Shown here piece by piece: positions 19,734 to 30,845 of a stretch of DNA of 64,000 nt. The position numbers and the translations under genes were made by a program. The notes beneath the pieces are model-generated. The model ran no database searches and had not been told where the DNA came from. It saw only the letters and a list, made by a program, of their open reading frames with translations. Source of the DNA: Nemophila menziesii (taxonomy: Eukaryota; Streptophyta; Magnoliopsida; Boraginales; Hydrophyllaceae); assembly GCA_029959085.1 (NCBI GenBank), contig JARWIR010000010.1, positions 37,998,731 through 38,062,730 of the forward strand. Reading direction: 5' to 3'. The stretch's first letter is position 1; every line of letters begins with the position of its first letter.

Positions 19734-20896
19734 TGATATACTATATGCGTCCTAGAAGGGGGGGTTGAATAGGACAATAGAAATTAATCGGCTAATTTTA
19801 TTTCAAGTAAATAAAATTAAAAGCTAATTTGAATCCTATTGTATTAGCAAACTAAATAGTATAAAACTAGATAATCCTAATAGACAATATTATCAAACTA
19901 TTCAACTAGGCATTTTATCAAGCATATAGAGTGCGGAAATATAAAGAGTGTAGAGATAGAATACGATACACAACGATGTATAGTGGTTCGGTTTCCCTAC
20001 ATCCACTACCTAAGGAAGCCTCCTTAGGATTTGCAAGATTCTCAACTAATCTTCGTAGCTCTTAACCGGGTGAGATACAAACCCTTACAACCACTTCAAA
20101 ACCCTTTGAAGGAAAAACACTTGTGTTATCACCAACACAAGGAACCAAGCATAAACCTATGCTCACACTACTCTCTTAATCTATTACAAGAACTAAGAGG
20201 AAAAGAAAAAGTGTTTAGGGGTGCTTGTTAAAGCTTTGTAACTAAACTCCTAAATGAGTAGATAGAACTAATTAGCTTCACAATGAATATGACTTGAATG
20301 CTCCTTTGAAACCTCCTTGAATGATAGAATTAATTGCTCTTAAGATTGGTAGATGGAAGGCTTAAGTTGTGTCTTGAATGAACTCCATTTTATAGCTGAA
20401 AAGATGGTCCAACGGTCATAAAGCTTCTCTCTAACGGATCTATTAATCTCCCAACGGATATAAGCTTTGTCCTCTAGTAATAGAGCTGAAACCCTGTCGT
20501 GCGGTGTACCGCGGGTAGGGTCCGGTGCACCGCGTGACTGTTCGACTGACTTTTGAGCTTACTGGTCGGACCATGTAGTGTACCGCATGCCTGTACCGTG
20601 TAGTGGTCCGGTGTACCGTGACAGTGGTCCGGTGTACCGTGCAGATTTTATGAGCTTACTGGTCGGACCATGTAGTGTGCCGTGTGACTGGTCCGTGAGC
20701 TGCGGTGTACCGCGTGATTCCTCCGGTGCACCGCGGCACTGTTCTTTTGAATATTTAAGCTAAGTCAAATGAAGTGAGCACAACTAATCTAATGAGGGGT
20801 TTTGGAAAACATCTAAAGTTGTATAAAAATGAATTTTAGTTTAAAGGATGATTTGTCGAATATTAAAACGGGAATAAAAACAAGGTGAGGCTAACA
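19734..20896 (-). repeat. Element H 3' LTR
   Basis: In plus orientation it starts TGATATACTATATGCG and ends GCTAACA. It carries a cluster of CGGTGYACCG palindromes at 20501-20733. Short ORFs inside are identical in the two LTRs because the LTRs are, and are not genes. Confidence 0.93.
20501..20733. repeat. CGGTGYACCG palindrome cluster in element H LTR
   Basis: Copies: GCGGTGTACCGC (20501-20512), CGGTGCACCG (20523-20532), CGGTGTACCG (20609-20618 and 20630-20639), GCGGTGTACCGC (20702-20713) and CGGTGCACCG (20724-20733). The same set is in the other LTR, 6,465 bp on (26966-27198). Clustered LTR palindromes are, to my recollection, described in Sireviruses. Confidence 0.8.
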
Positions 20897-21060
20897 ATCT
20901 CCCCCTTTTTGATGTTTGACAAATCATAAACTTTTGAAGATGCCTAAGATTAAGTTTTGAACAAAAACTCCCCCTCAACCTAATCACAAGAGTTTTAATA
21001 AAAACTCCCCCTCACAAAATGCATTTTAAAAAGTTCAACTAAAATTTCTCCCCCTTTGTC
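20897..21060 (-). other. Multiple polypurine tracts of element H
   Basis: On the minus strand, purine runs built on GAGGGGGAG/AAGGGGGAG occur at about 20898-20910 (next to the LTR), 20967-20976, 21004-21013 and 21046-21058. Several copies upstream of the 3' LTR is a known Sirevirus hallmark. Confidence 0.8.
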
Positions 21061-21253
21061 AACAACAAAAAGAACAAAAGCAACAATTTTTGAAAATTTT
21101 AAGGGGTCAAAACACATTTTGAGTAAAAGCAAGGACTAAAGAAATAAATGGATAACAATTAGAAGCTTCAAAGAACCTATAACATCAAGAAAAGATTAGC
21201 AACAAGATTATATACACAAAAAGCTCTAAACAAAACATAACATAAGAGAAAGG

Positions 21254-24200
21254 TTAGAGAATTTGCATGCCAATCTCACAACGAATTTTCTCAAAGAGAT
21301 CTTGGGGTAGAGGTTTCGTAAAGATATCGGCTAGTTGATTTTCGGAAGTGACAAATTCAAGAACAATGTCCCCTTTTTGAGTGTGATCACGGATAAAATG
21401 ATGACGGATTTCTATGTGTTTTGTTCTAGAGTGTTGAATAGGATTTTTGGTAAGATTAATAGCACTAGTGTTATCACAACGAATGGGAACACGATCATAC
21501 TCTAGGCCAAAATCTAGTAATGTTTGTTTCATCCAAAGAACTTGAGTCACACAATTTCCGGCCGCAACATATTCGGCTTCGGCCGTGGATAAAGCAACAC
21601 TATTTTGTTTTCTACTAGACCATGAAACAAGGGATTGACCTAAGAATTGGCAACTTCCACTAGTACTTTTCCTATCAAGTCTACAACCGGCATAATCGGC
21701 ATCCGAATAACCTATTAGCTCAAAGGAGGTAAATCTAGGGTACCAAAGTCCTAGACTAAGGGTTCCTTTCAAATACCTAAAGATACGCTTAACGGCACTA
21801 AGATGGGTTTCTTTAGGAGAAGATTGAAATCTTGCACAAAGGCAAACCGGAAACATAATATCGGGTCTAGAAGCGGTTAAATAAAGTAAGCTACCAATCA
21901 TACCTCGATATAGTTTCTCATCAACATCCTTACCATCTTCATCTTTGTCTAATTTTGTGGATGTGCTCATTGGAGTTCCAATTTCCTTTGCATCTTCAAG
22001 TCCAAATTTTTTGATCAACTCTTTTGTGTATTTGGCTTGATTGACAAAGATACCATCTTTCATTTGTTTGATTTGAAGTCCAAGAAAGTAATTTAGTTCT
22101 CCCATCATGCTCATCTCAAATTCCTTATGCATGCTTTTGGAAAAATTCTCACAAAGATTTTCATTAGTAGCACCAAATATAATATCATCCACATAAATTT
22201 GAACAAGAAGGATATCTTTTGAAGACCTTTTGATAAACAAAGTGGAGTCAATTTTTCCTCTTTTAAAACCATCATCTAATAAAAATTTGCTTAATCGTTC
22301 ATACCAAGCACGAGGTGCTTGTTTTAAACCATATAAAGCTTTTGAAAGTTTAAAAACATGGTTTGGAAATTTTGGATCCTCAAAACCCGGAGGTTGTTTA
22401 ACAAAAACTTCCTCGTCTATAAAACCATTTAAAAAAGCACTTTTGACATCCATTTGGTAAAGTTTAAAATTCATATAACAAGCAAAAGCAAGAAGCATAC
22501 GAATAGATTCAAGTCTAGCTACGGGAGCAAAAGTTTCATCGAAATCAATACCTTCTTCTTGATTGTACCCTTGAGCAACTAACCTTGCTTTATTTCTAGT
22601 AATTATGCCGGTGTCATCTAGCTTGTTGCGAAATATCCACTTAGTGCCAATGATAGTAGGGCCAATTGGTTTCTCCATTAGTGTCCAAACTTTACTACGC
22701 TCAAATTGATTTAATTCCTCATGCATAGCGTTAATCCAATGATCATCTAACAAAGCTTCTTTAATATTCTTAGGCTCAATTTGAGATAAGAACGCTTGAT
22801 GAGCACATAGAGCAATAATACGAGAGCGAGTGATAACACCTTCTTTTGGATCACCTAGAATTAGTTCACTTGGGTGATCTTTGATATGTTTCCAACATTT
22901 TGGTAAATCCGTACTAGCTTCATTTTGCATTTGATCATTTTCCTTAGGAGATTCATCATGAGATTTCACCTCTTGAGTAGGAGATTCTAAGGATTTATCT
23001 TGTGGAGCATCTTCATGTAATTCCACATCTACTACTTTCTTGATATTGAAAGGATTGGTCTCATCAAAGTCAACATGCATAGATTCCTCAATAGTACGAG
23101 TACGTTTGTTGAAAATACGATAGGCTTTTCCCTTAGTGGAATAACCAAGAAAAATACCTTCATCCGATTTAGCATCAAATTTTCCCAAATAATCCCTAGT
23201 GTTTAAGATAAAACATTTGCACCCAAAAACTCGAAAATAAGCAATGGTTGGTGGTCTACCATTCCAAAGCTCATAAGGAGTTTTGTTAATAAGGGGTCTA
23301 ATTAGAACTCTATTTAACACATAACAAGCCGTATGAACGGCTTCTCCCCAAAAGTATGTAGGCAAACTATGTTCTTTTAGCATTGTTCTAGCCATTTCTT
23401 GTAGAGTTCGGTTTTTCCTTTCCACTACCCCATTTTGTTGGGGAGTTCTAGGGGCCGAAAAATTATGCTCAATCCCAAATTCATCACAAAAATGCACAAA
23501 AGGAGAATTCACATATTCACTACCATTATCACTACGAATGCAAGTAATAGAGTAGCCTTTCTCATTTTGCACCTTTCTACAAAGTTTTGCAAATTCATTG
23601 AAGGCATCACTTTTTAAAGCAAGGAACATCACCCATGTAAATCTAGTGTAATCATCAACAACAACAAAGACATATCTAGACCCTCCTAAACTAGTGACAT
23701 CAACGGGACCAAAAAGGTCCATATGCAATAATTGAAGTGGCCTAACGGTGATGACCTTATTAATGGATTTAAAAGATGAACGATGTTGTTTACCAAGTTG
23801 ACATGCATCACATAATTTATCTTTATCAAATTTGTAAATAGGCAAACCAACAACAAGATTTTTTCTAGATAATTTTGAAATCAAATCCATGCTAGCATGT
23901 CCTAAACGTCTATGCCAAAGCCAACTATCATTTACCACGGATAAGCATTTAATATTTTTGCACATAAGACTCTCAAGATCAACAACAAAAACATTATCCG
24001 ATCTTTTTGCAATAAACATAGTATCTAACTCATCATTTTTGAAAACAACACATCTAGATGCTTCAAATTTAACACTAAAACCAACATCACAAAGTTGACT
24101 AATACTAAGCAAGTTAAAAGAGAGACCCTCAACAAGTAATACATTAGAGATAAGTAAAGAGTCCAAATTACCAATGTTACCTTTACCCAAAACGCGTTTC

Positions 24201-24331
24201 TTAGTGTTGTCGGCAAAAGTAACTTTATCACCTTTAGTTTTATATAAATTTGTAAATAATGATGGATTTCCGGTCATGTGTCTTGAGCATCCACTATCAA
24301 GTAGCCATATGTTTTGCTTCTTGATGCTCAA
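21254..24331 (-). CDS. pol: Element H Pol: protease, integrase, reverse transcriptase, RNase H
   Basis: An open frame of 1,025 codons, starting from TTG rather than ATG, two codons after an in-frame TAG. In order: protease DSG at residues 12-14; integrase zinc site H140, H145, C174, C177; integrase core D205, D268, E304; RT with MDVKSAFLNG (628 region) and YVDD (713-716); copia RNase H with D877, E918 and D953 regions, ending ADIFTKPLP. All key residues are present and no stop interrupts it. Order INT before RT defines Ty1/copia. Gag ends only 18-21 nt upstream in the same frame, so Pol is probably made by readthrough, reinitiation or splicing. It catalyses reverse transcription and integration of the element in virus-like particles. 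Confidence 0.95.
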   Translation of the reverse strand: MSIKKQNIWLLDSGCSRHMTGNPSLFTNLYKTKGDKVTFADNTKKRVLGKGNIGNLDSLLISNVLLVEGLSFNLLSISQLCDVGFSVKFEASRCVVFKNDELDTMFIAKRSDNVFVVDLESLMCKNIKCLSVVNDSWLWHRRLGHASMDLISKLSRKNLVVGLPIYKFDKDKLCDACQLGKQHRSSFKSINKVITVRPLQLLHMDLFGPVDVTSLGGSRYVFVVVDDYTRFTWVMFLALKSDAFNEFAKLCRKVQNEKGYSITCIRSDNGSEYVNSPFVHFCDEFGIEHNFSAPRTPQQNGVVERKNRTLQEMARTMLKEHSLPTYFWGEAVHTACYVLNRVLIRPLINKTPYELWNGRPPTIAYFRVFGCKCFILNTRDYLGKFDAKSDEGIFLGYSTKGKAYRIFNKRTRTIEESMHVDFDETNPFNIKKVVDVELHEDAPQDKSLESPTQEVKSHDESPKENDQMQNEASTDLPKCWKHIKDHPSELILGDPKEGVITRSRIIALCAHQAFLSQIEPKNIKEALLDDHWINAMHEELNQFERSKVWTLMEKPIGPTIIGTKWIFRNKLDDTGIITRNKARLVAQGYNQEEGIDFDETFAPVARLESIRMLLAFACYMNFKLYQMDVKSAFLNGFIDEEVFVKQPPGFEDPKFPNHVFKLSKALYGLKQAPRAWYERLSKFLLDDGFKRGKIDSTLFIKRSSKDILLVQIYVDDIIFGATNENLCENFSKSMHKEFEMSMMGELNYFLGLQIKQMKDGIFVNQAKYTKELIKKFGLEDAKEIGTPMSTSTKLDKDEDGKDVDEKLYRGMIGSLLYLTASRPDIMFPVCLCARFQSSPKETHLSAVKRIFRYLKGTLSLGLWYPRFTSFELIGYSDADYAGCRLDRKSTSGSCQFLGQSLVSWSSRKQNSVALSTAEAEYVAAGNCVTQVLWMKQTLLDFGLEYDRVPIRCDNTSAINLTKNPIQHSRTKHIEIRHHFIRDHTQKGDIVLEFVTSENQLADIFTKPLPQDLFEKIRCEIGMQIL

Positions 24332-24352
24332 CCCCTACAAACAAACGATAAT

Positions 24353-26143
24353 TTAAGCTTTAGGTACCCAATTAGGATTGGGTCCATGAGGGTTAGTGGA
24401 TTTTCTTTTTAAGACCCATTTAGGTCTTTTCCAAATTGGCACAAGAGATCCCAAATCTAACAATTTACGATAGTAACAATGAGATGCATCATGACCAAGT
24501 TTTTCACAATAGGTGCAAGAGATAGAAGATTTTGAAGAGGATGGAATTGCATTTGAAATTTTTGATTTTACAAAGACATTTTTCAAAGGTTTTTGGTGAG
24601 TGAATGGATCATATCCAACACCACTTTTTTCGTTAGCCATTCTTTGAGAACCTAAAATCAAATCCAAGTTTTCTTGCCCACTAGTAAATTTTAAAATAAT
24701 GGCATTTTGATCAACAATCTTTTTCTCTAACAAAGCTTTTTCTTCCAAAAGATTTTTCTCAATAAGATGAAGTTTCTCATTATCATCTATACATTCATCA
24801 CAAAGATTTTGACAATCTTCCAAAGCTTTTAAAACCTCTTTAGTTCTATTTTTCTCAAATTCTAAATCTTTTGTTAAAACTTTGTTTGTTTCAATAGAAT
24901 TTAAAAAATCATTATAAAGAGAATCAAATGCCTCATGAATATCTTGTTCACTAGCATCATCATTAGTTAAAGAGAGTTTGGATTTAGGAGTTACCTCATC
25001 ATGATTTGCCATAAAGGCAAAGTGAGTAGTACCGGTATCATCATCCGAAGAAGCATCTTCATCATTCTCAACTTTTCCCATGAAGGCAACAAGATTGACA
25101 TTTTCATTATCACTTTCTTCTTCATCCGAATTTTGAGTATCCCAAGTGATATTAGCATGCATAGCTCTTTTCGGTTTCTCCTTTTGAAGAAGAGGACAAT
25201 AGGTTTTGATATGACCAACCTTCTTGCAATGATAGCAAGTGGGTTCATCTTGTTTGATAGCTCTATCATTCTTCTTGTAGGGTGTGGAAGAGCTTCCTTT
25301 TTTGGCAAAGCGTTTATATCTCATGAATTTTTTCATGTCTCTTGCTAGCATAGCTACTCCTTCATCTTCACTAGTTTCTTCTTCATGAGAGTTTTCTTCT
25401 TCACTTTCTTTCCTTTCTTTTCGTTCTTTCAACTTAGAACTCATGGCATGGAAAGCAATAGATTTCTTAATTTTCTTCTCCTCATCATCTCTTATCTTTT
25501 CTTCTTCAAGCACAAGTTCTTCCGTCATGAGGTTGCAAATGAGTTCATGAACCGTCATCTTTGAAAGATCTTTAGTGTCTCTTATAGAATTGATCTTTGT
25601 CTTGTATTTCCTTGGAAGAGCAAATAAGATTTTTCGGCATTGTTCCTTGTTGGTGTACTCTTGACCAAGAGTCTTCAAAGTGTTAACAATGTTAGAAAAT
25701 CTTTGATGCATAGCATTCAAGGCTTCATCGGGCTCCATACGAAAGAGCTCATACTTTGTGATAAAGAGACCAATTTTGGTTTCTTTTATATCCTCCGTTC
25801 CTTGATAAGATAGCTCCAAGAGTTGCCACATTTCATGAGCGGAATTGCATTCACTCACTCTAGCATATTCCGTGACACTTAATCCATTGATGAGGATGTT
25901 CATAGCTTTGTTGTTTTTGGTAAGTTTAGCTATGTCTTGATCCGTGTAATCATCTTCATCTTTTACCACCGTTGTACTTCCGGCAACGTACGGAATGTAA
26001 GGACCCTTTTTGATAGCCATCCATAAAAAGTAATCGATTCCTTTCACATGAATCTCCATCTTCTTTTTCCAACCAAAGTAGTCTTTTCCTACAAAAAGCG
26101 GAGGTCTAGTAGAACATGAACCTTCCGGTTGATTAGAATCCAT
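24353..26143 (-). CDS. gag: Element H Gag: capsid/nucleocapsid-like protein, long coiled coil
   Basis: 596 codons from an ATG (MDSNQPEGSCST...) at 26143 to a TAA at 24353-24355. The N-terminal half (about residues 10-210) matches the DUF4219/UBN2 gag domain of Ty1/copia elements. A CCHC knuckle CYHCKKVGHIKTYC lies near residue 301 and a second, CTYCEKLGHDASHC, near residue 541. The stretch between (about 410-500) is Leu/Glu/Lys-rich and probably a coiled coil, as in Sirevirus Gag. It is about 60 nt downstream of the 5' LTR. Gag forms the particle that packages element RNA. Confidence 0.93.
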   Translation of the reverse strand: MDSNQPEGSCSTRPPLFVGKDYFGWKKKMEIHVKGIDYFLWMAIKKGPYIPYVAGSTTVVKDEDDYTDQDIAKLTKNNKAMNILINGLSVTEYARVSECNSAHEMWQLLELSYQGTEDIKETKIGLFITKYELFRMEPDEALNAMHQRFSNIVNTLKTLGQEYTNKEQCRKILFALPRKYKTKINSIRDTKDLSKMTVHELICNLMTEELVLEEEKIRDDEEKKIKKSIAFHAMSSKLKERKERKESEEENSHEEETSEDEGVAMLARDMKKFMRYKRFAKKGSSSTPYKKNDRAIKQDEPTCYHCKKVGHIKTYCPLLQKEKPKRAMHANITWDTQNSDEEESDNENVNLVAFMGKVENDEDASSDDDTGTTHFAFMANHDEVTPKSKLSLTNDDASEQDIHEAFDSLYNDFLNSIETNKVLTKDLEFEKNRTKEVLKALEDCQNLCDECIDDNEKLHLIEKNLLEEKALLEKKIVDQNAIILKFTSGQENLDLILGSQRMANEKSGVGYDPFTHQKPLKNVFVKSKISNAIPSSSKSSISCTYCEKLGHDASHCYYRKLLDLGSLVPIWKRPKWVLKRKSTNPHGPNPNWVPKA

Positions 26144-26182
26144 ATCGTATTAACTCTAGAAACGATTAAGTACAATAGAGCT

Positions 26183-26196
26183 AGGCTCTGATACCA
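26183..26196 (-). other. Primer-binding site of element H (initiator tRNA-Met type)
   Basis: On the minus strand TGGTATCAGAGCCT begins two bases after the 5' LTR end. It is the usual copia site complementary to the 3' end of initiator tRNA-Met. Confidence 0.92.
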
Positions 26197-26198
26197 AT

Positions 26199-27361
26199 TG
26201 ATATACTATATGCGTCCTAGAAGGGGGGGTTGAATAGGACAATAGAAATTAATCGGCTAATTTTATTTCAAGTAAATAAAATTAAAAGCTAATTTGAATC
26301 CTATTGTATTAGCAAACTAAATAGTATAAAACTAGATAATCCTAATAGACAATATTATCAAACTATTCAACTAGGCATTTTATCAAGCATATAGAGTGCG
26401 GAAATATAAAGAGTGTAGAGATAGAATACGATACACAACGATGTATAGTGGTTCGGTTTCCCTACATCCACTACCTAAGGAAGCCTCCTTAGGATTTGCA
26501 AGATTCTCAACTAATCTTCGTAGCTCTTAACCGGGTGAGATACAAACCCTTACAACCACTTCAAAACCCTTTGAAGGAAAAACACTTGTGTTATCACCAA
26601 CACAAGGAACCAAGCATAAACCTATGCTCACACTACTCTCTTAATCTATTACAAGAACTAAGAGGAAAAGAAAAAGTGTTTAGGGGTGCTTGTTAAAGCT
26701 TTGTAACTAAACTCCTAAATGAGTAGATAGAACTAATTAGCTTCACAATGAATATGACTTGAATGCTCCTTTGAAACCTCCTTGAATGATAGAATTAATT
26801 GCTCTTAAGATTGGTAGATGGAAGGCTTAAGTTGTGTCTTGAATGAACTCCATTTTATAGCTGAAAAGATGGTCCAACGGTCATAAAGCTTCTCTCTAAC
26901 GGATCTATTAATCTCCCAACGGATATAAGCTTTGTCCTCTAGTAATAGAGCTGAAACCCTGTCGTGCGGTGTACCGCGGGTAGGGTCCGGTGCACCGCGT
27001 GACTGTTCGACTGACTTTTGAGCTTACTGGTCGGACCATGTAGTGTACCGCATGCCTGTACCGTGTAGTGGTCCGGTGTACCGTGACAGTGGTCCGGTGT
27101 ACCGTGCAGATTTTATGAGCTTACTGGTCGGACCATGTAGTGTGCCGTGTGACTGGTCCGTGAGCTGCGGTGTACCGCGTGATTCCTCCGGTGCACCGCG
27201 GCACTGTTCTTTTGAATATTTAAGCTAAGTCAAATGAAGTGAGCACAACTAATCTAATGAGGGGTTTTGGAAAACATCTAAAGTTGTATAAAAATGAATT
27301 TTAGTTTAAAGGATGATTTGTCGAATATTAAAACGGGAATAAAAACAAGGTGAGGCTAACA
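26199..27361 (-). repeat. Element H 5' LTR
   Basis: Same length and, on reading through, the same sequence as 19734-20896. It ends at the target duplication CACCA (27362-27366). Identity implies a very recent insertion or gene conversion. Confidence 0.93.
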
Positions 27362-27366
27362 CACCA

Positions 27367-28360
27367 TCTTATAAAGTTTTGTGAAACTAATAAGATTGTA
27401 TATGAACATAGCCCTATTAAAATGGCATAATTAATAGAATGGGTAGATATTTAAATTTGATGAATGATATCTTAACACATTTAAGGTCACTTATATGTGG
27501 GGGAAGAGGTCTATAAATTGGTTATGTGCTTTACATGTTGACCCATAAGATTCTAGTTAAAACCCGTGCAATACTGAAAGGTATTTTACCTAACCTAAAA
27601 GTAAGAATGTGGGGGTGTTTATCCGTGGTTGGTCTACCTAACTTGAAAAGGTCAACATCAAAACAATATGAATCTACTGTATATAGATTACTACTCTTAT
27701 GTGATAAGTCATATATGTAATTCTAGAAATGCCTAAATATATTTGTGGACATGTTTCTTTAATTTGTAACACTTCTTTTGGTGTTAAAATATACTAGTAA
27801 TAACTCCTCTTCTAACACTAATAAGCATGCTAGTTATAATATATCTTCTAGTATGCCCTTATTTAGTTCCAAGATTATTCCTGATAATGAATCCATAAGA
27901 AGTAAGATACATAGAATAGGGTCCAGTCTTAGATCAGACATTATCAACCTCCTCATTACTACGGATTTCCCCATAGAGATGCAAAGAGATTGTAAAATAA
28001 TTTCATATTGAGGAAAGAACCTAATATGTGTGATGAGACTATTAATAGATGCTAGTTTTGGTAAGAAGGCATTAATAGTAAAATAGAATACACTATCAAA
28101 CCTAGGGTTTGACGTACTTGTTTGGGGGTAGTAAACTAATTAGTAGAAGTGAATTTCTAACTTGATACATGATGTTTCAAATAGGAAAATTCAAAGTTAT
28201 GTAATTTGAAGTTACACCCAAAATCAAGTTTACTGAGATTGTGGTACTGGAGACATCGGGGGGTGGAGTCAATACCATTGATGAAGGACATACGGAGAAT
28301 GAGACCATATGATGCACTACCCTCCCATACCTATGAAATAGATAGTGAAAATAATTTTAG
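27367..28360. other. AT-rich spacer, nothing recognised
   Basis: Continues the sequence into which element H inserted. Only short ORFs with no recognisable motif are present. Possibly old transposon debris. Confidence 0.5.
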
Positions 28361-28830
28361 AACTCTTAGTGAATTCATAGTTCTATCGAGATGAACTTGA
28401 AGAATTCACATACAATGATTGACAGACGAGTTTGAGAACTCTTATGAATTCAGTCATGTAGAGACGGACGTGATTAATTCATCGAGTGCTGACTAAAGGA
28501 TGAGTTTAGATAACTCTTAATGAATTAATGATCATTATATGGTAGTCTTATTCAGACGGTCGTGATAAAATCACTGAATTTTTAGTTAAGGATGAGTTAC
28601 ATCTTCATTGAATTCATATCCAAGTGGAAAATCCTATTGAGAACGGAATTCATGAATACATTAAGGATATGTCTTATTCTTAATAAATTCATGGCTTAAG
28701 AGGGATGTTCCTAGTGATAAAAGACTTAATACATTGATTAATATTGGCTATTTACCCTCACTGAATTCATAGCCTAAGGAGACATTCCAAGTGAGAACAG
28801 TCTTGATGGATTTACTGGCATGTGATGAGT
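28361..28830 (+). repeat. Degenerate GAATTCAT-containing array
   Basis: About nine near-copies of TGAATTCAT, often preceded by ACTCTTA or CACTGAA words, occur between about 28367 and 28770 at irregular 30-75 bp spacing. It looks like a decayed tandem repeat; no ORF runs through it. Confidence 0.4.
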
Positions 28831-29575
28831 TTGATTTTTATTCCTCTTAATAATATCAAGTCCCTAGAAGGGTAGTCTACATCTGATTGACATAATTAAA
28901 GATCAACTATGTGAGTATGAAGGTGGTGACCACCTAAGAAACACATTTTGTTTCTTTAGATGCTAATGAATTACAAAATATTTTTATAGCAAGTAGAGTA
29001 TGTGTTGTGAGGCTCTCAATCGAAGAAAGTCAAGTTTAAGAGTATGTTCATTTGATGAGATCTGGTTGTTACACCACTAAACCATGTGTCAATTCAAATT
29101 GAAAGATATTGACACTTAATTACAATTACCCATCACTAGTTTTCTCACAAGTACACTTACTCTCTTTCGTAGTGCCTGCGTGGGGGATAGTTGGCTATAT
29201 AAAACCTTAATTCATGCACATGGGAAGTAGTTAAGATAGAACTTGCACAAGGAGTATATAAGACAGCAAAAATACTAATCCATTTGCCCACATCTATTGG
29301 TTATTTAAGATAAATAATATTTGTATTACTTTGTTCAAGTAACCTTTTAAAACTAATTCCTACATGAAGAATCAATTATACTTTACATGCGCGCACCGCC
29401 ACCACCACCACCCTCCGGTAATGACACCAACAACGAGGCGAGGCGAATCGAGTCAAGACATGAAGTTATGAGGCATTGGTCGATGGGATCCACATAAATA
29501 TGAGTATACCCAAATAAAAATCAAGGAAATAATAGTATTATCTCTTCGCAAACTTATCTAACATCTAATCAACAA
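28831..29575. other. Spacer including dispersed repeat copy 2
   Basis: 29205-29400 is a diverged copy of the block at 14450-14775 (ATTTGCCCACATCTATTGG), again running into CACCGCCACCACC. Nothing else is recognised. The break with element F is near 29575. Confidence 0.45.
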
Positions 29576-29579
29576 ACGG

Positions 29580-29843
29580 TTATGGGAAGTGATCTTTCTT
29601 CGTAGCTTTGTTAAGCTTGTGGTAGTCCATGCATACTCTCCACCTGAAATCTGTTCTTGACATGATGACAATATTGTCATTAAGAACGGTAGCGATTTCA
29701 CCTTTCTTTGGAACGTATTGCATCAGACTCACCCATTTGCTATTTGAGATCGAGAAACGGATCCCCGCATCTAGTAACTTGATCACCTCTTTCCTTATCA
29801 CCTCCTTCATCACTAGAATGAGTCTTCTTTGCCCTTCAATCAA
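29580..29843 (-). pseudogene. Element F reverse transcriptase start, truncated
   Basis: The minus strand reads RKEVIKLLDAGI, WVSLMQYVPKKG, WRVCMDYHKLNKATKKDHFP. This is the N-terminal RT block typical of Athila/Tat pol. It then hits a stop, and the similarity ends at the element break near 29575. Palm motifs with the catalytic aspartates are absent. Confidence 0.85.
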
Positions 29844-30403
29844 CTGTGAACTTTCATCGACAAGAATAATCTTGTGTTGGAAAATGGTTGGACTAATACC
29901 TTTGATATCATAAATAGTACATCCAATCGCCTCTTTGTTGGCTCTAAGATCATGTTATAGCTTATCTTCTTGAGAACCTTAAAGTTTGGCGACAACAATA
30001 ATATTCAAAGTATTATTTACACCTAAATATGCATACCTAAAAAATGAAGATAAGGGGTTTTCCTCGAATTCGGGAGGAGATTCGATATATGGTTTCTTAA
30101 TTTTTCAATCTTCCTCGAACCTCAGATTTTGTTCATATCCCTTTAGTTTCAGTTTTACACCTTCAAAACCTAGAGCAACCACGACATCGACTAACTCTTC
30201 ATACAAATTTGGCGAATCAAGTGTTAAAGGCGGCATGCAAAACATCGTCAAAACTTGTTTAATTGTATACTTCTTACATGAAGTGATCGATGACATCCAC
30301 GCGCAAACAATCATCTCGGGTATTGGGGAACTTCATCGCCTTAATCACATTGAATTTCACATGTTCATCTTGAATCCTTATTATTAATTCACTATTTTCA
30401 ACA

Positions 30404-30845
30404 TCAATTAGTGTACGTCATGTGGCTAAGAATGGTCTTTCCATGAATAGGTACATTTTTATCCGCATCATAGTCAATCATAACATACTCACTGGTAAAA
30501 TAAAATAACTTTCCTTTATTAGAACATTTTTCGATCTTACCGTCGGATTTTGAAATAGACCTATCCGCCATTTTCAAGACCACGGTAGTAGGCCTTGCTA
30601 TCCCAATATTCAGTTTTTTGAACAACGACCTAGTCATGAGATTGAGACTCGTGCCAAAGCCACATAATGCTTTCTCGTTCTATTTTTTACCAATGTCAAT
30701 AGGATTTGTAAAACTTCATGGATCCTTCAACTTTGGTGGCAAGTTACTTTTAAATATTGTACTGCACTCCTCGGGCAAACCAATTAATTCTCTTTCTTCA
30801 TATTTATGTTTGTTGGAAACCACATCCTTTATAAATTTAAAATAA
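30404..30845 (-). pseudogene. Element F protease remnant, catalytic Asp lost
   Basis: The minus strand reads ALCGFGTSLNLMTRSLFKKL followed by GIARPTTVVLKMADRS. This is the Athila/Tat retropepsin, normally ALCDLGASINLM. The catalytic Asp position is Gly. The region is broken further down and joins neither gag nor RT in one frame. Confidence 0.75.

Larger units (their letters stand above)
19734..27361 (-). mobile_element. Element H: apparently intact Sirevirus-type Ty1/copia element
   Basis: Two 1,163-bp LTRs (19734-20896 and 26199-27361) flank a gag ORF and a pol ORF, both fully open. A perfect target duplication CACCA lies at 19729-19733 and 27362-27366. I saw no differences between the LTRs on reading them through. 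The primer site fits initiator tRNA-Met. Sirevirus-type features are the long coiled-coil gag with two zinc knuckles, several polypurine tracts by the 3' LTR, and G+C-rich palindromes in the LTR. This is the only candidate autonomous element in the window. Confidence 0.93.

Noticed and set aside
20031..20763. Two small ORFs, repeated at 26496-27228
   Set aside because: They lie within the element H LTRs, one over the palindromes, and carry no domain.
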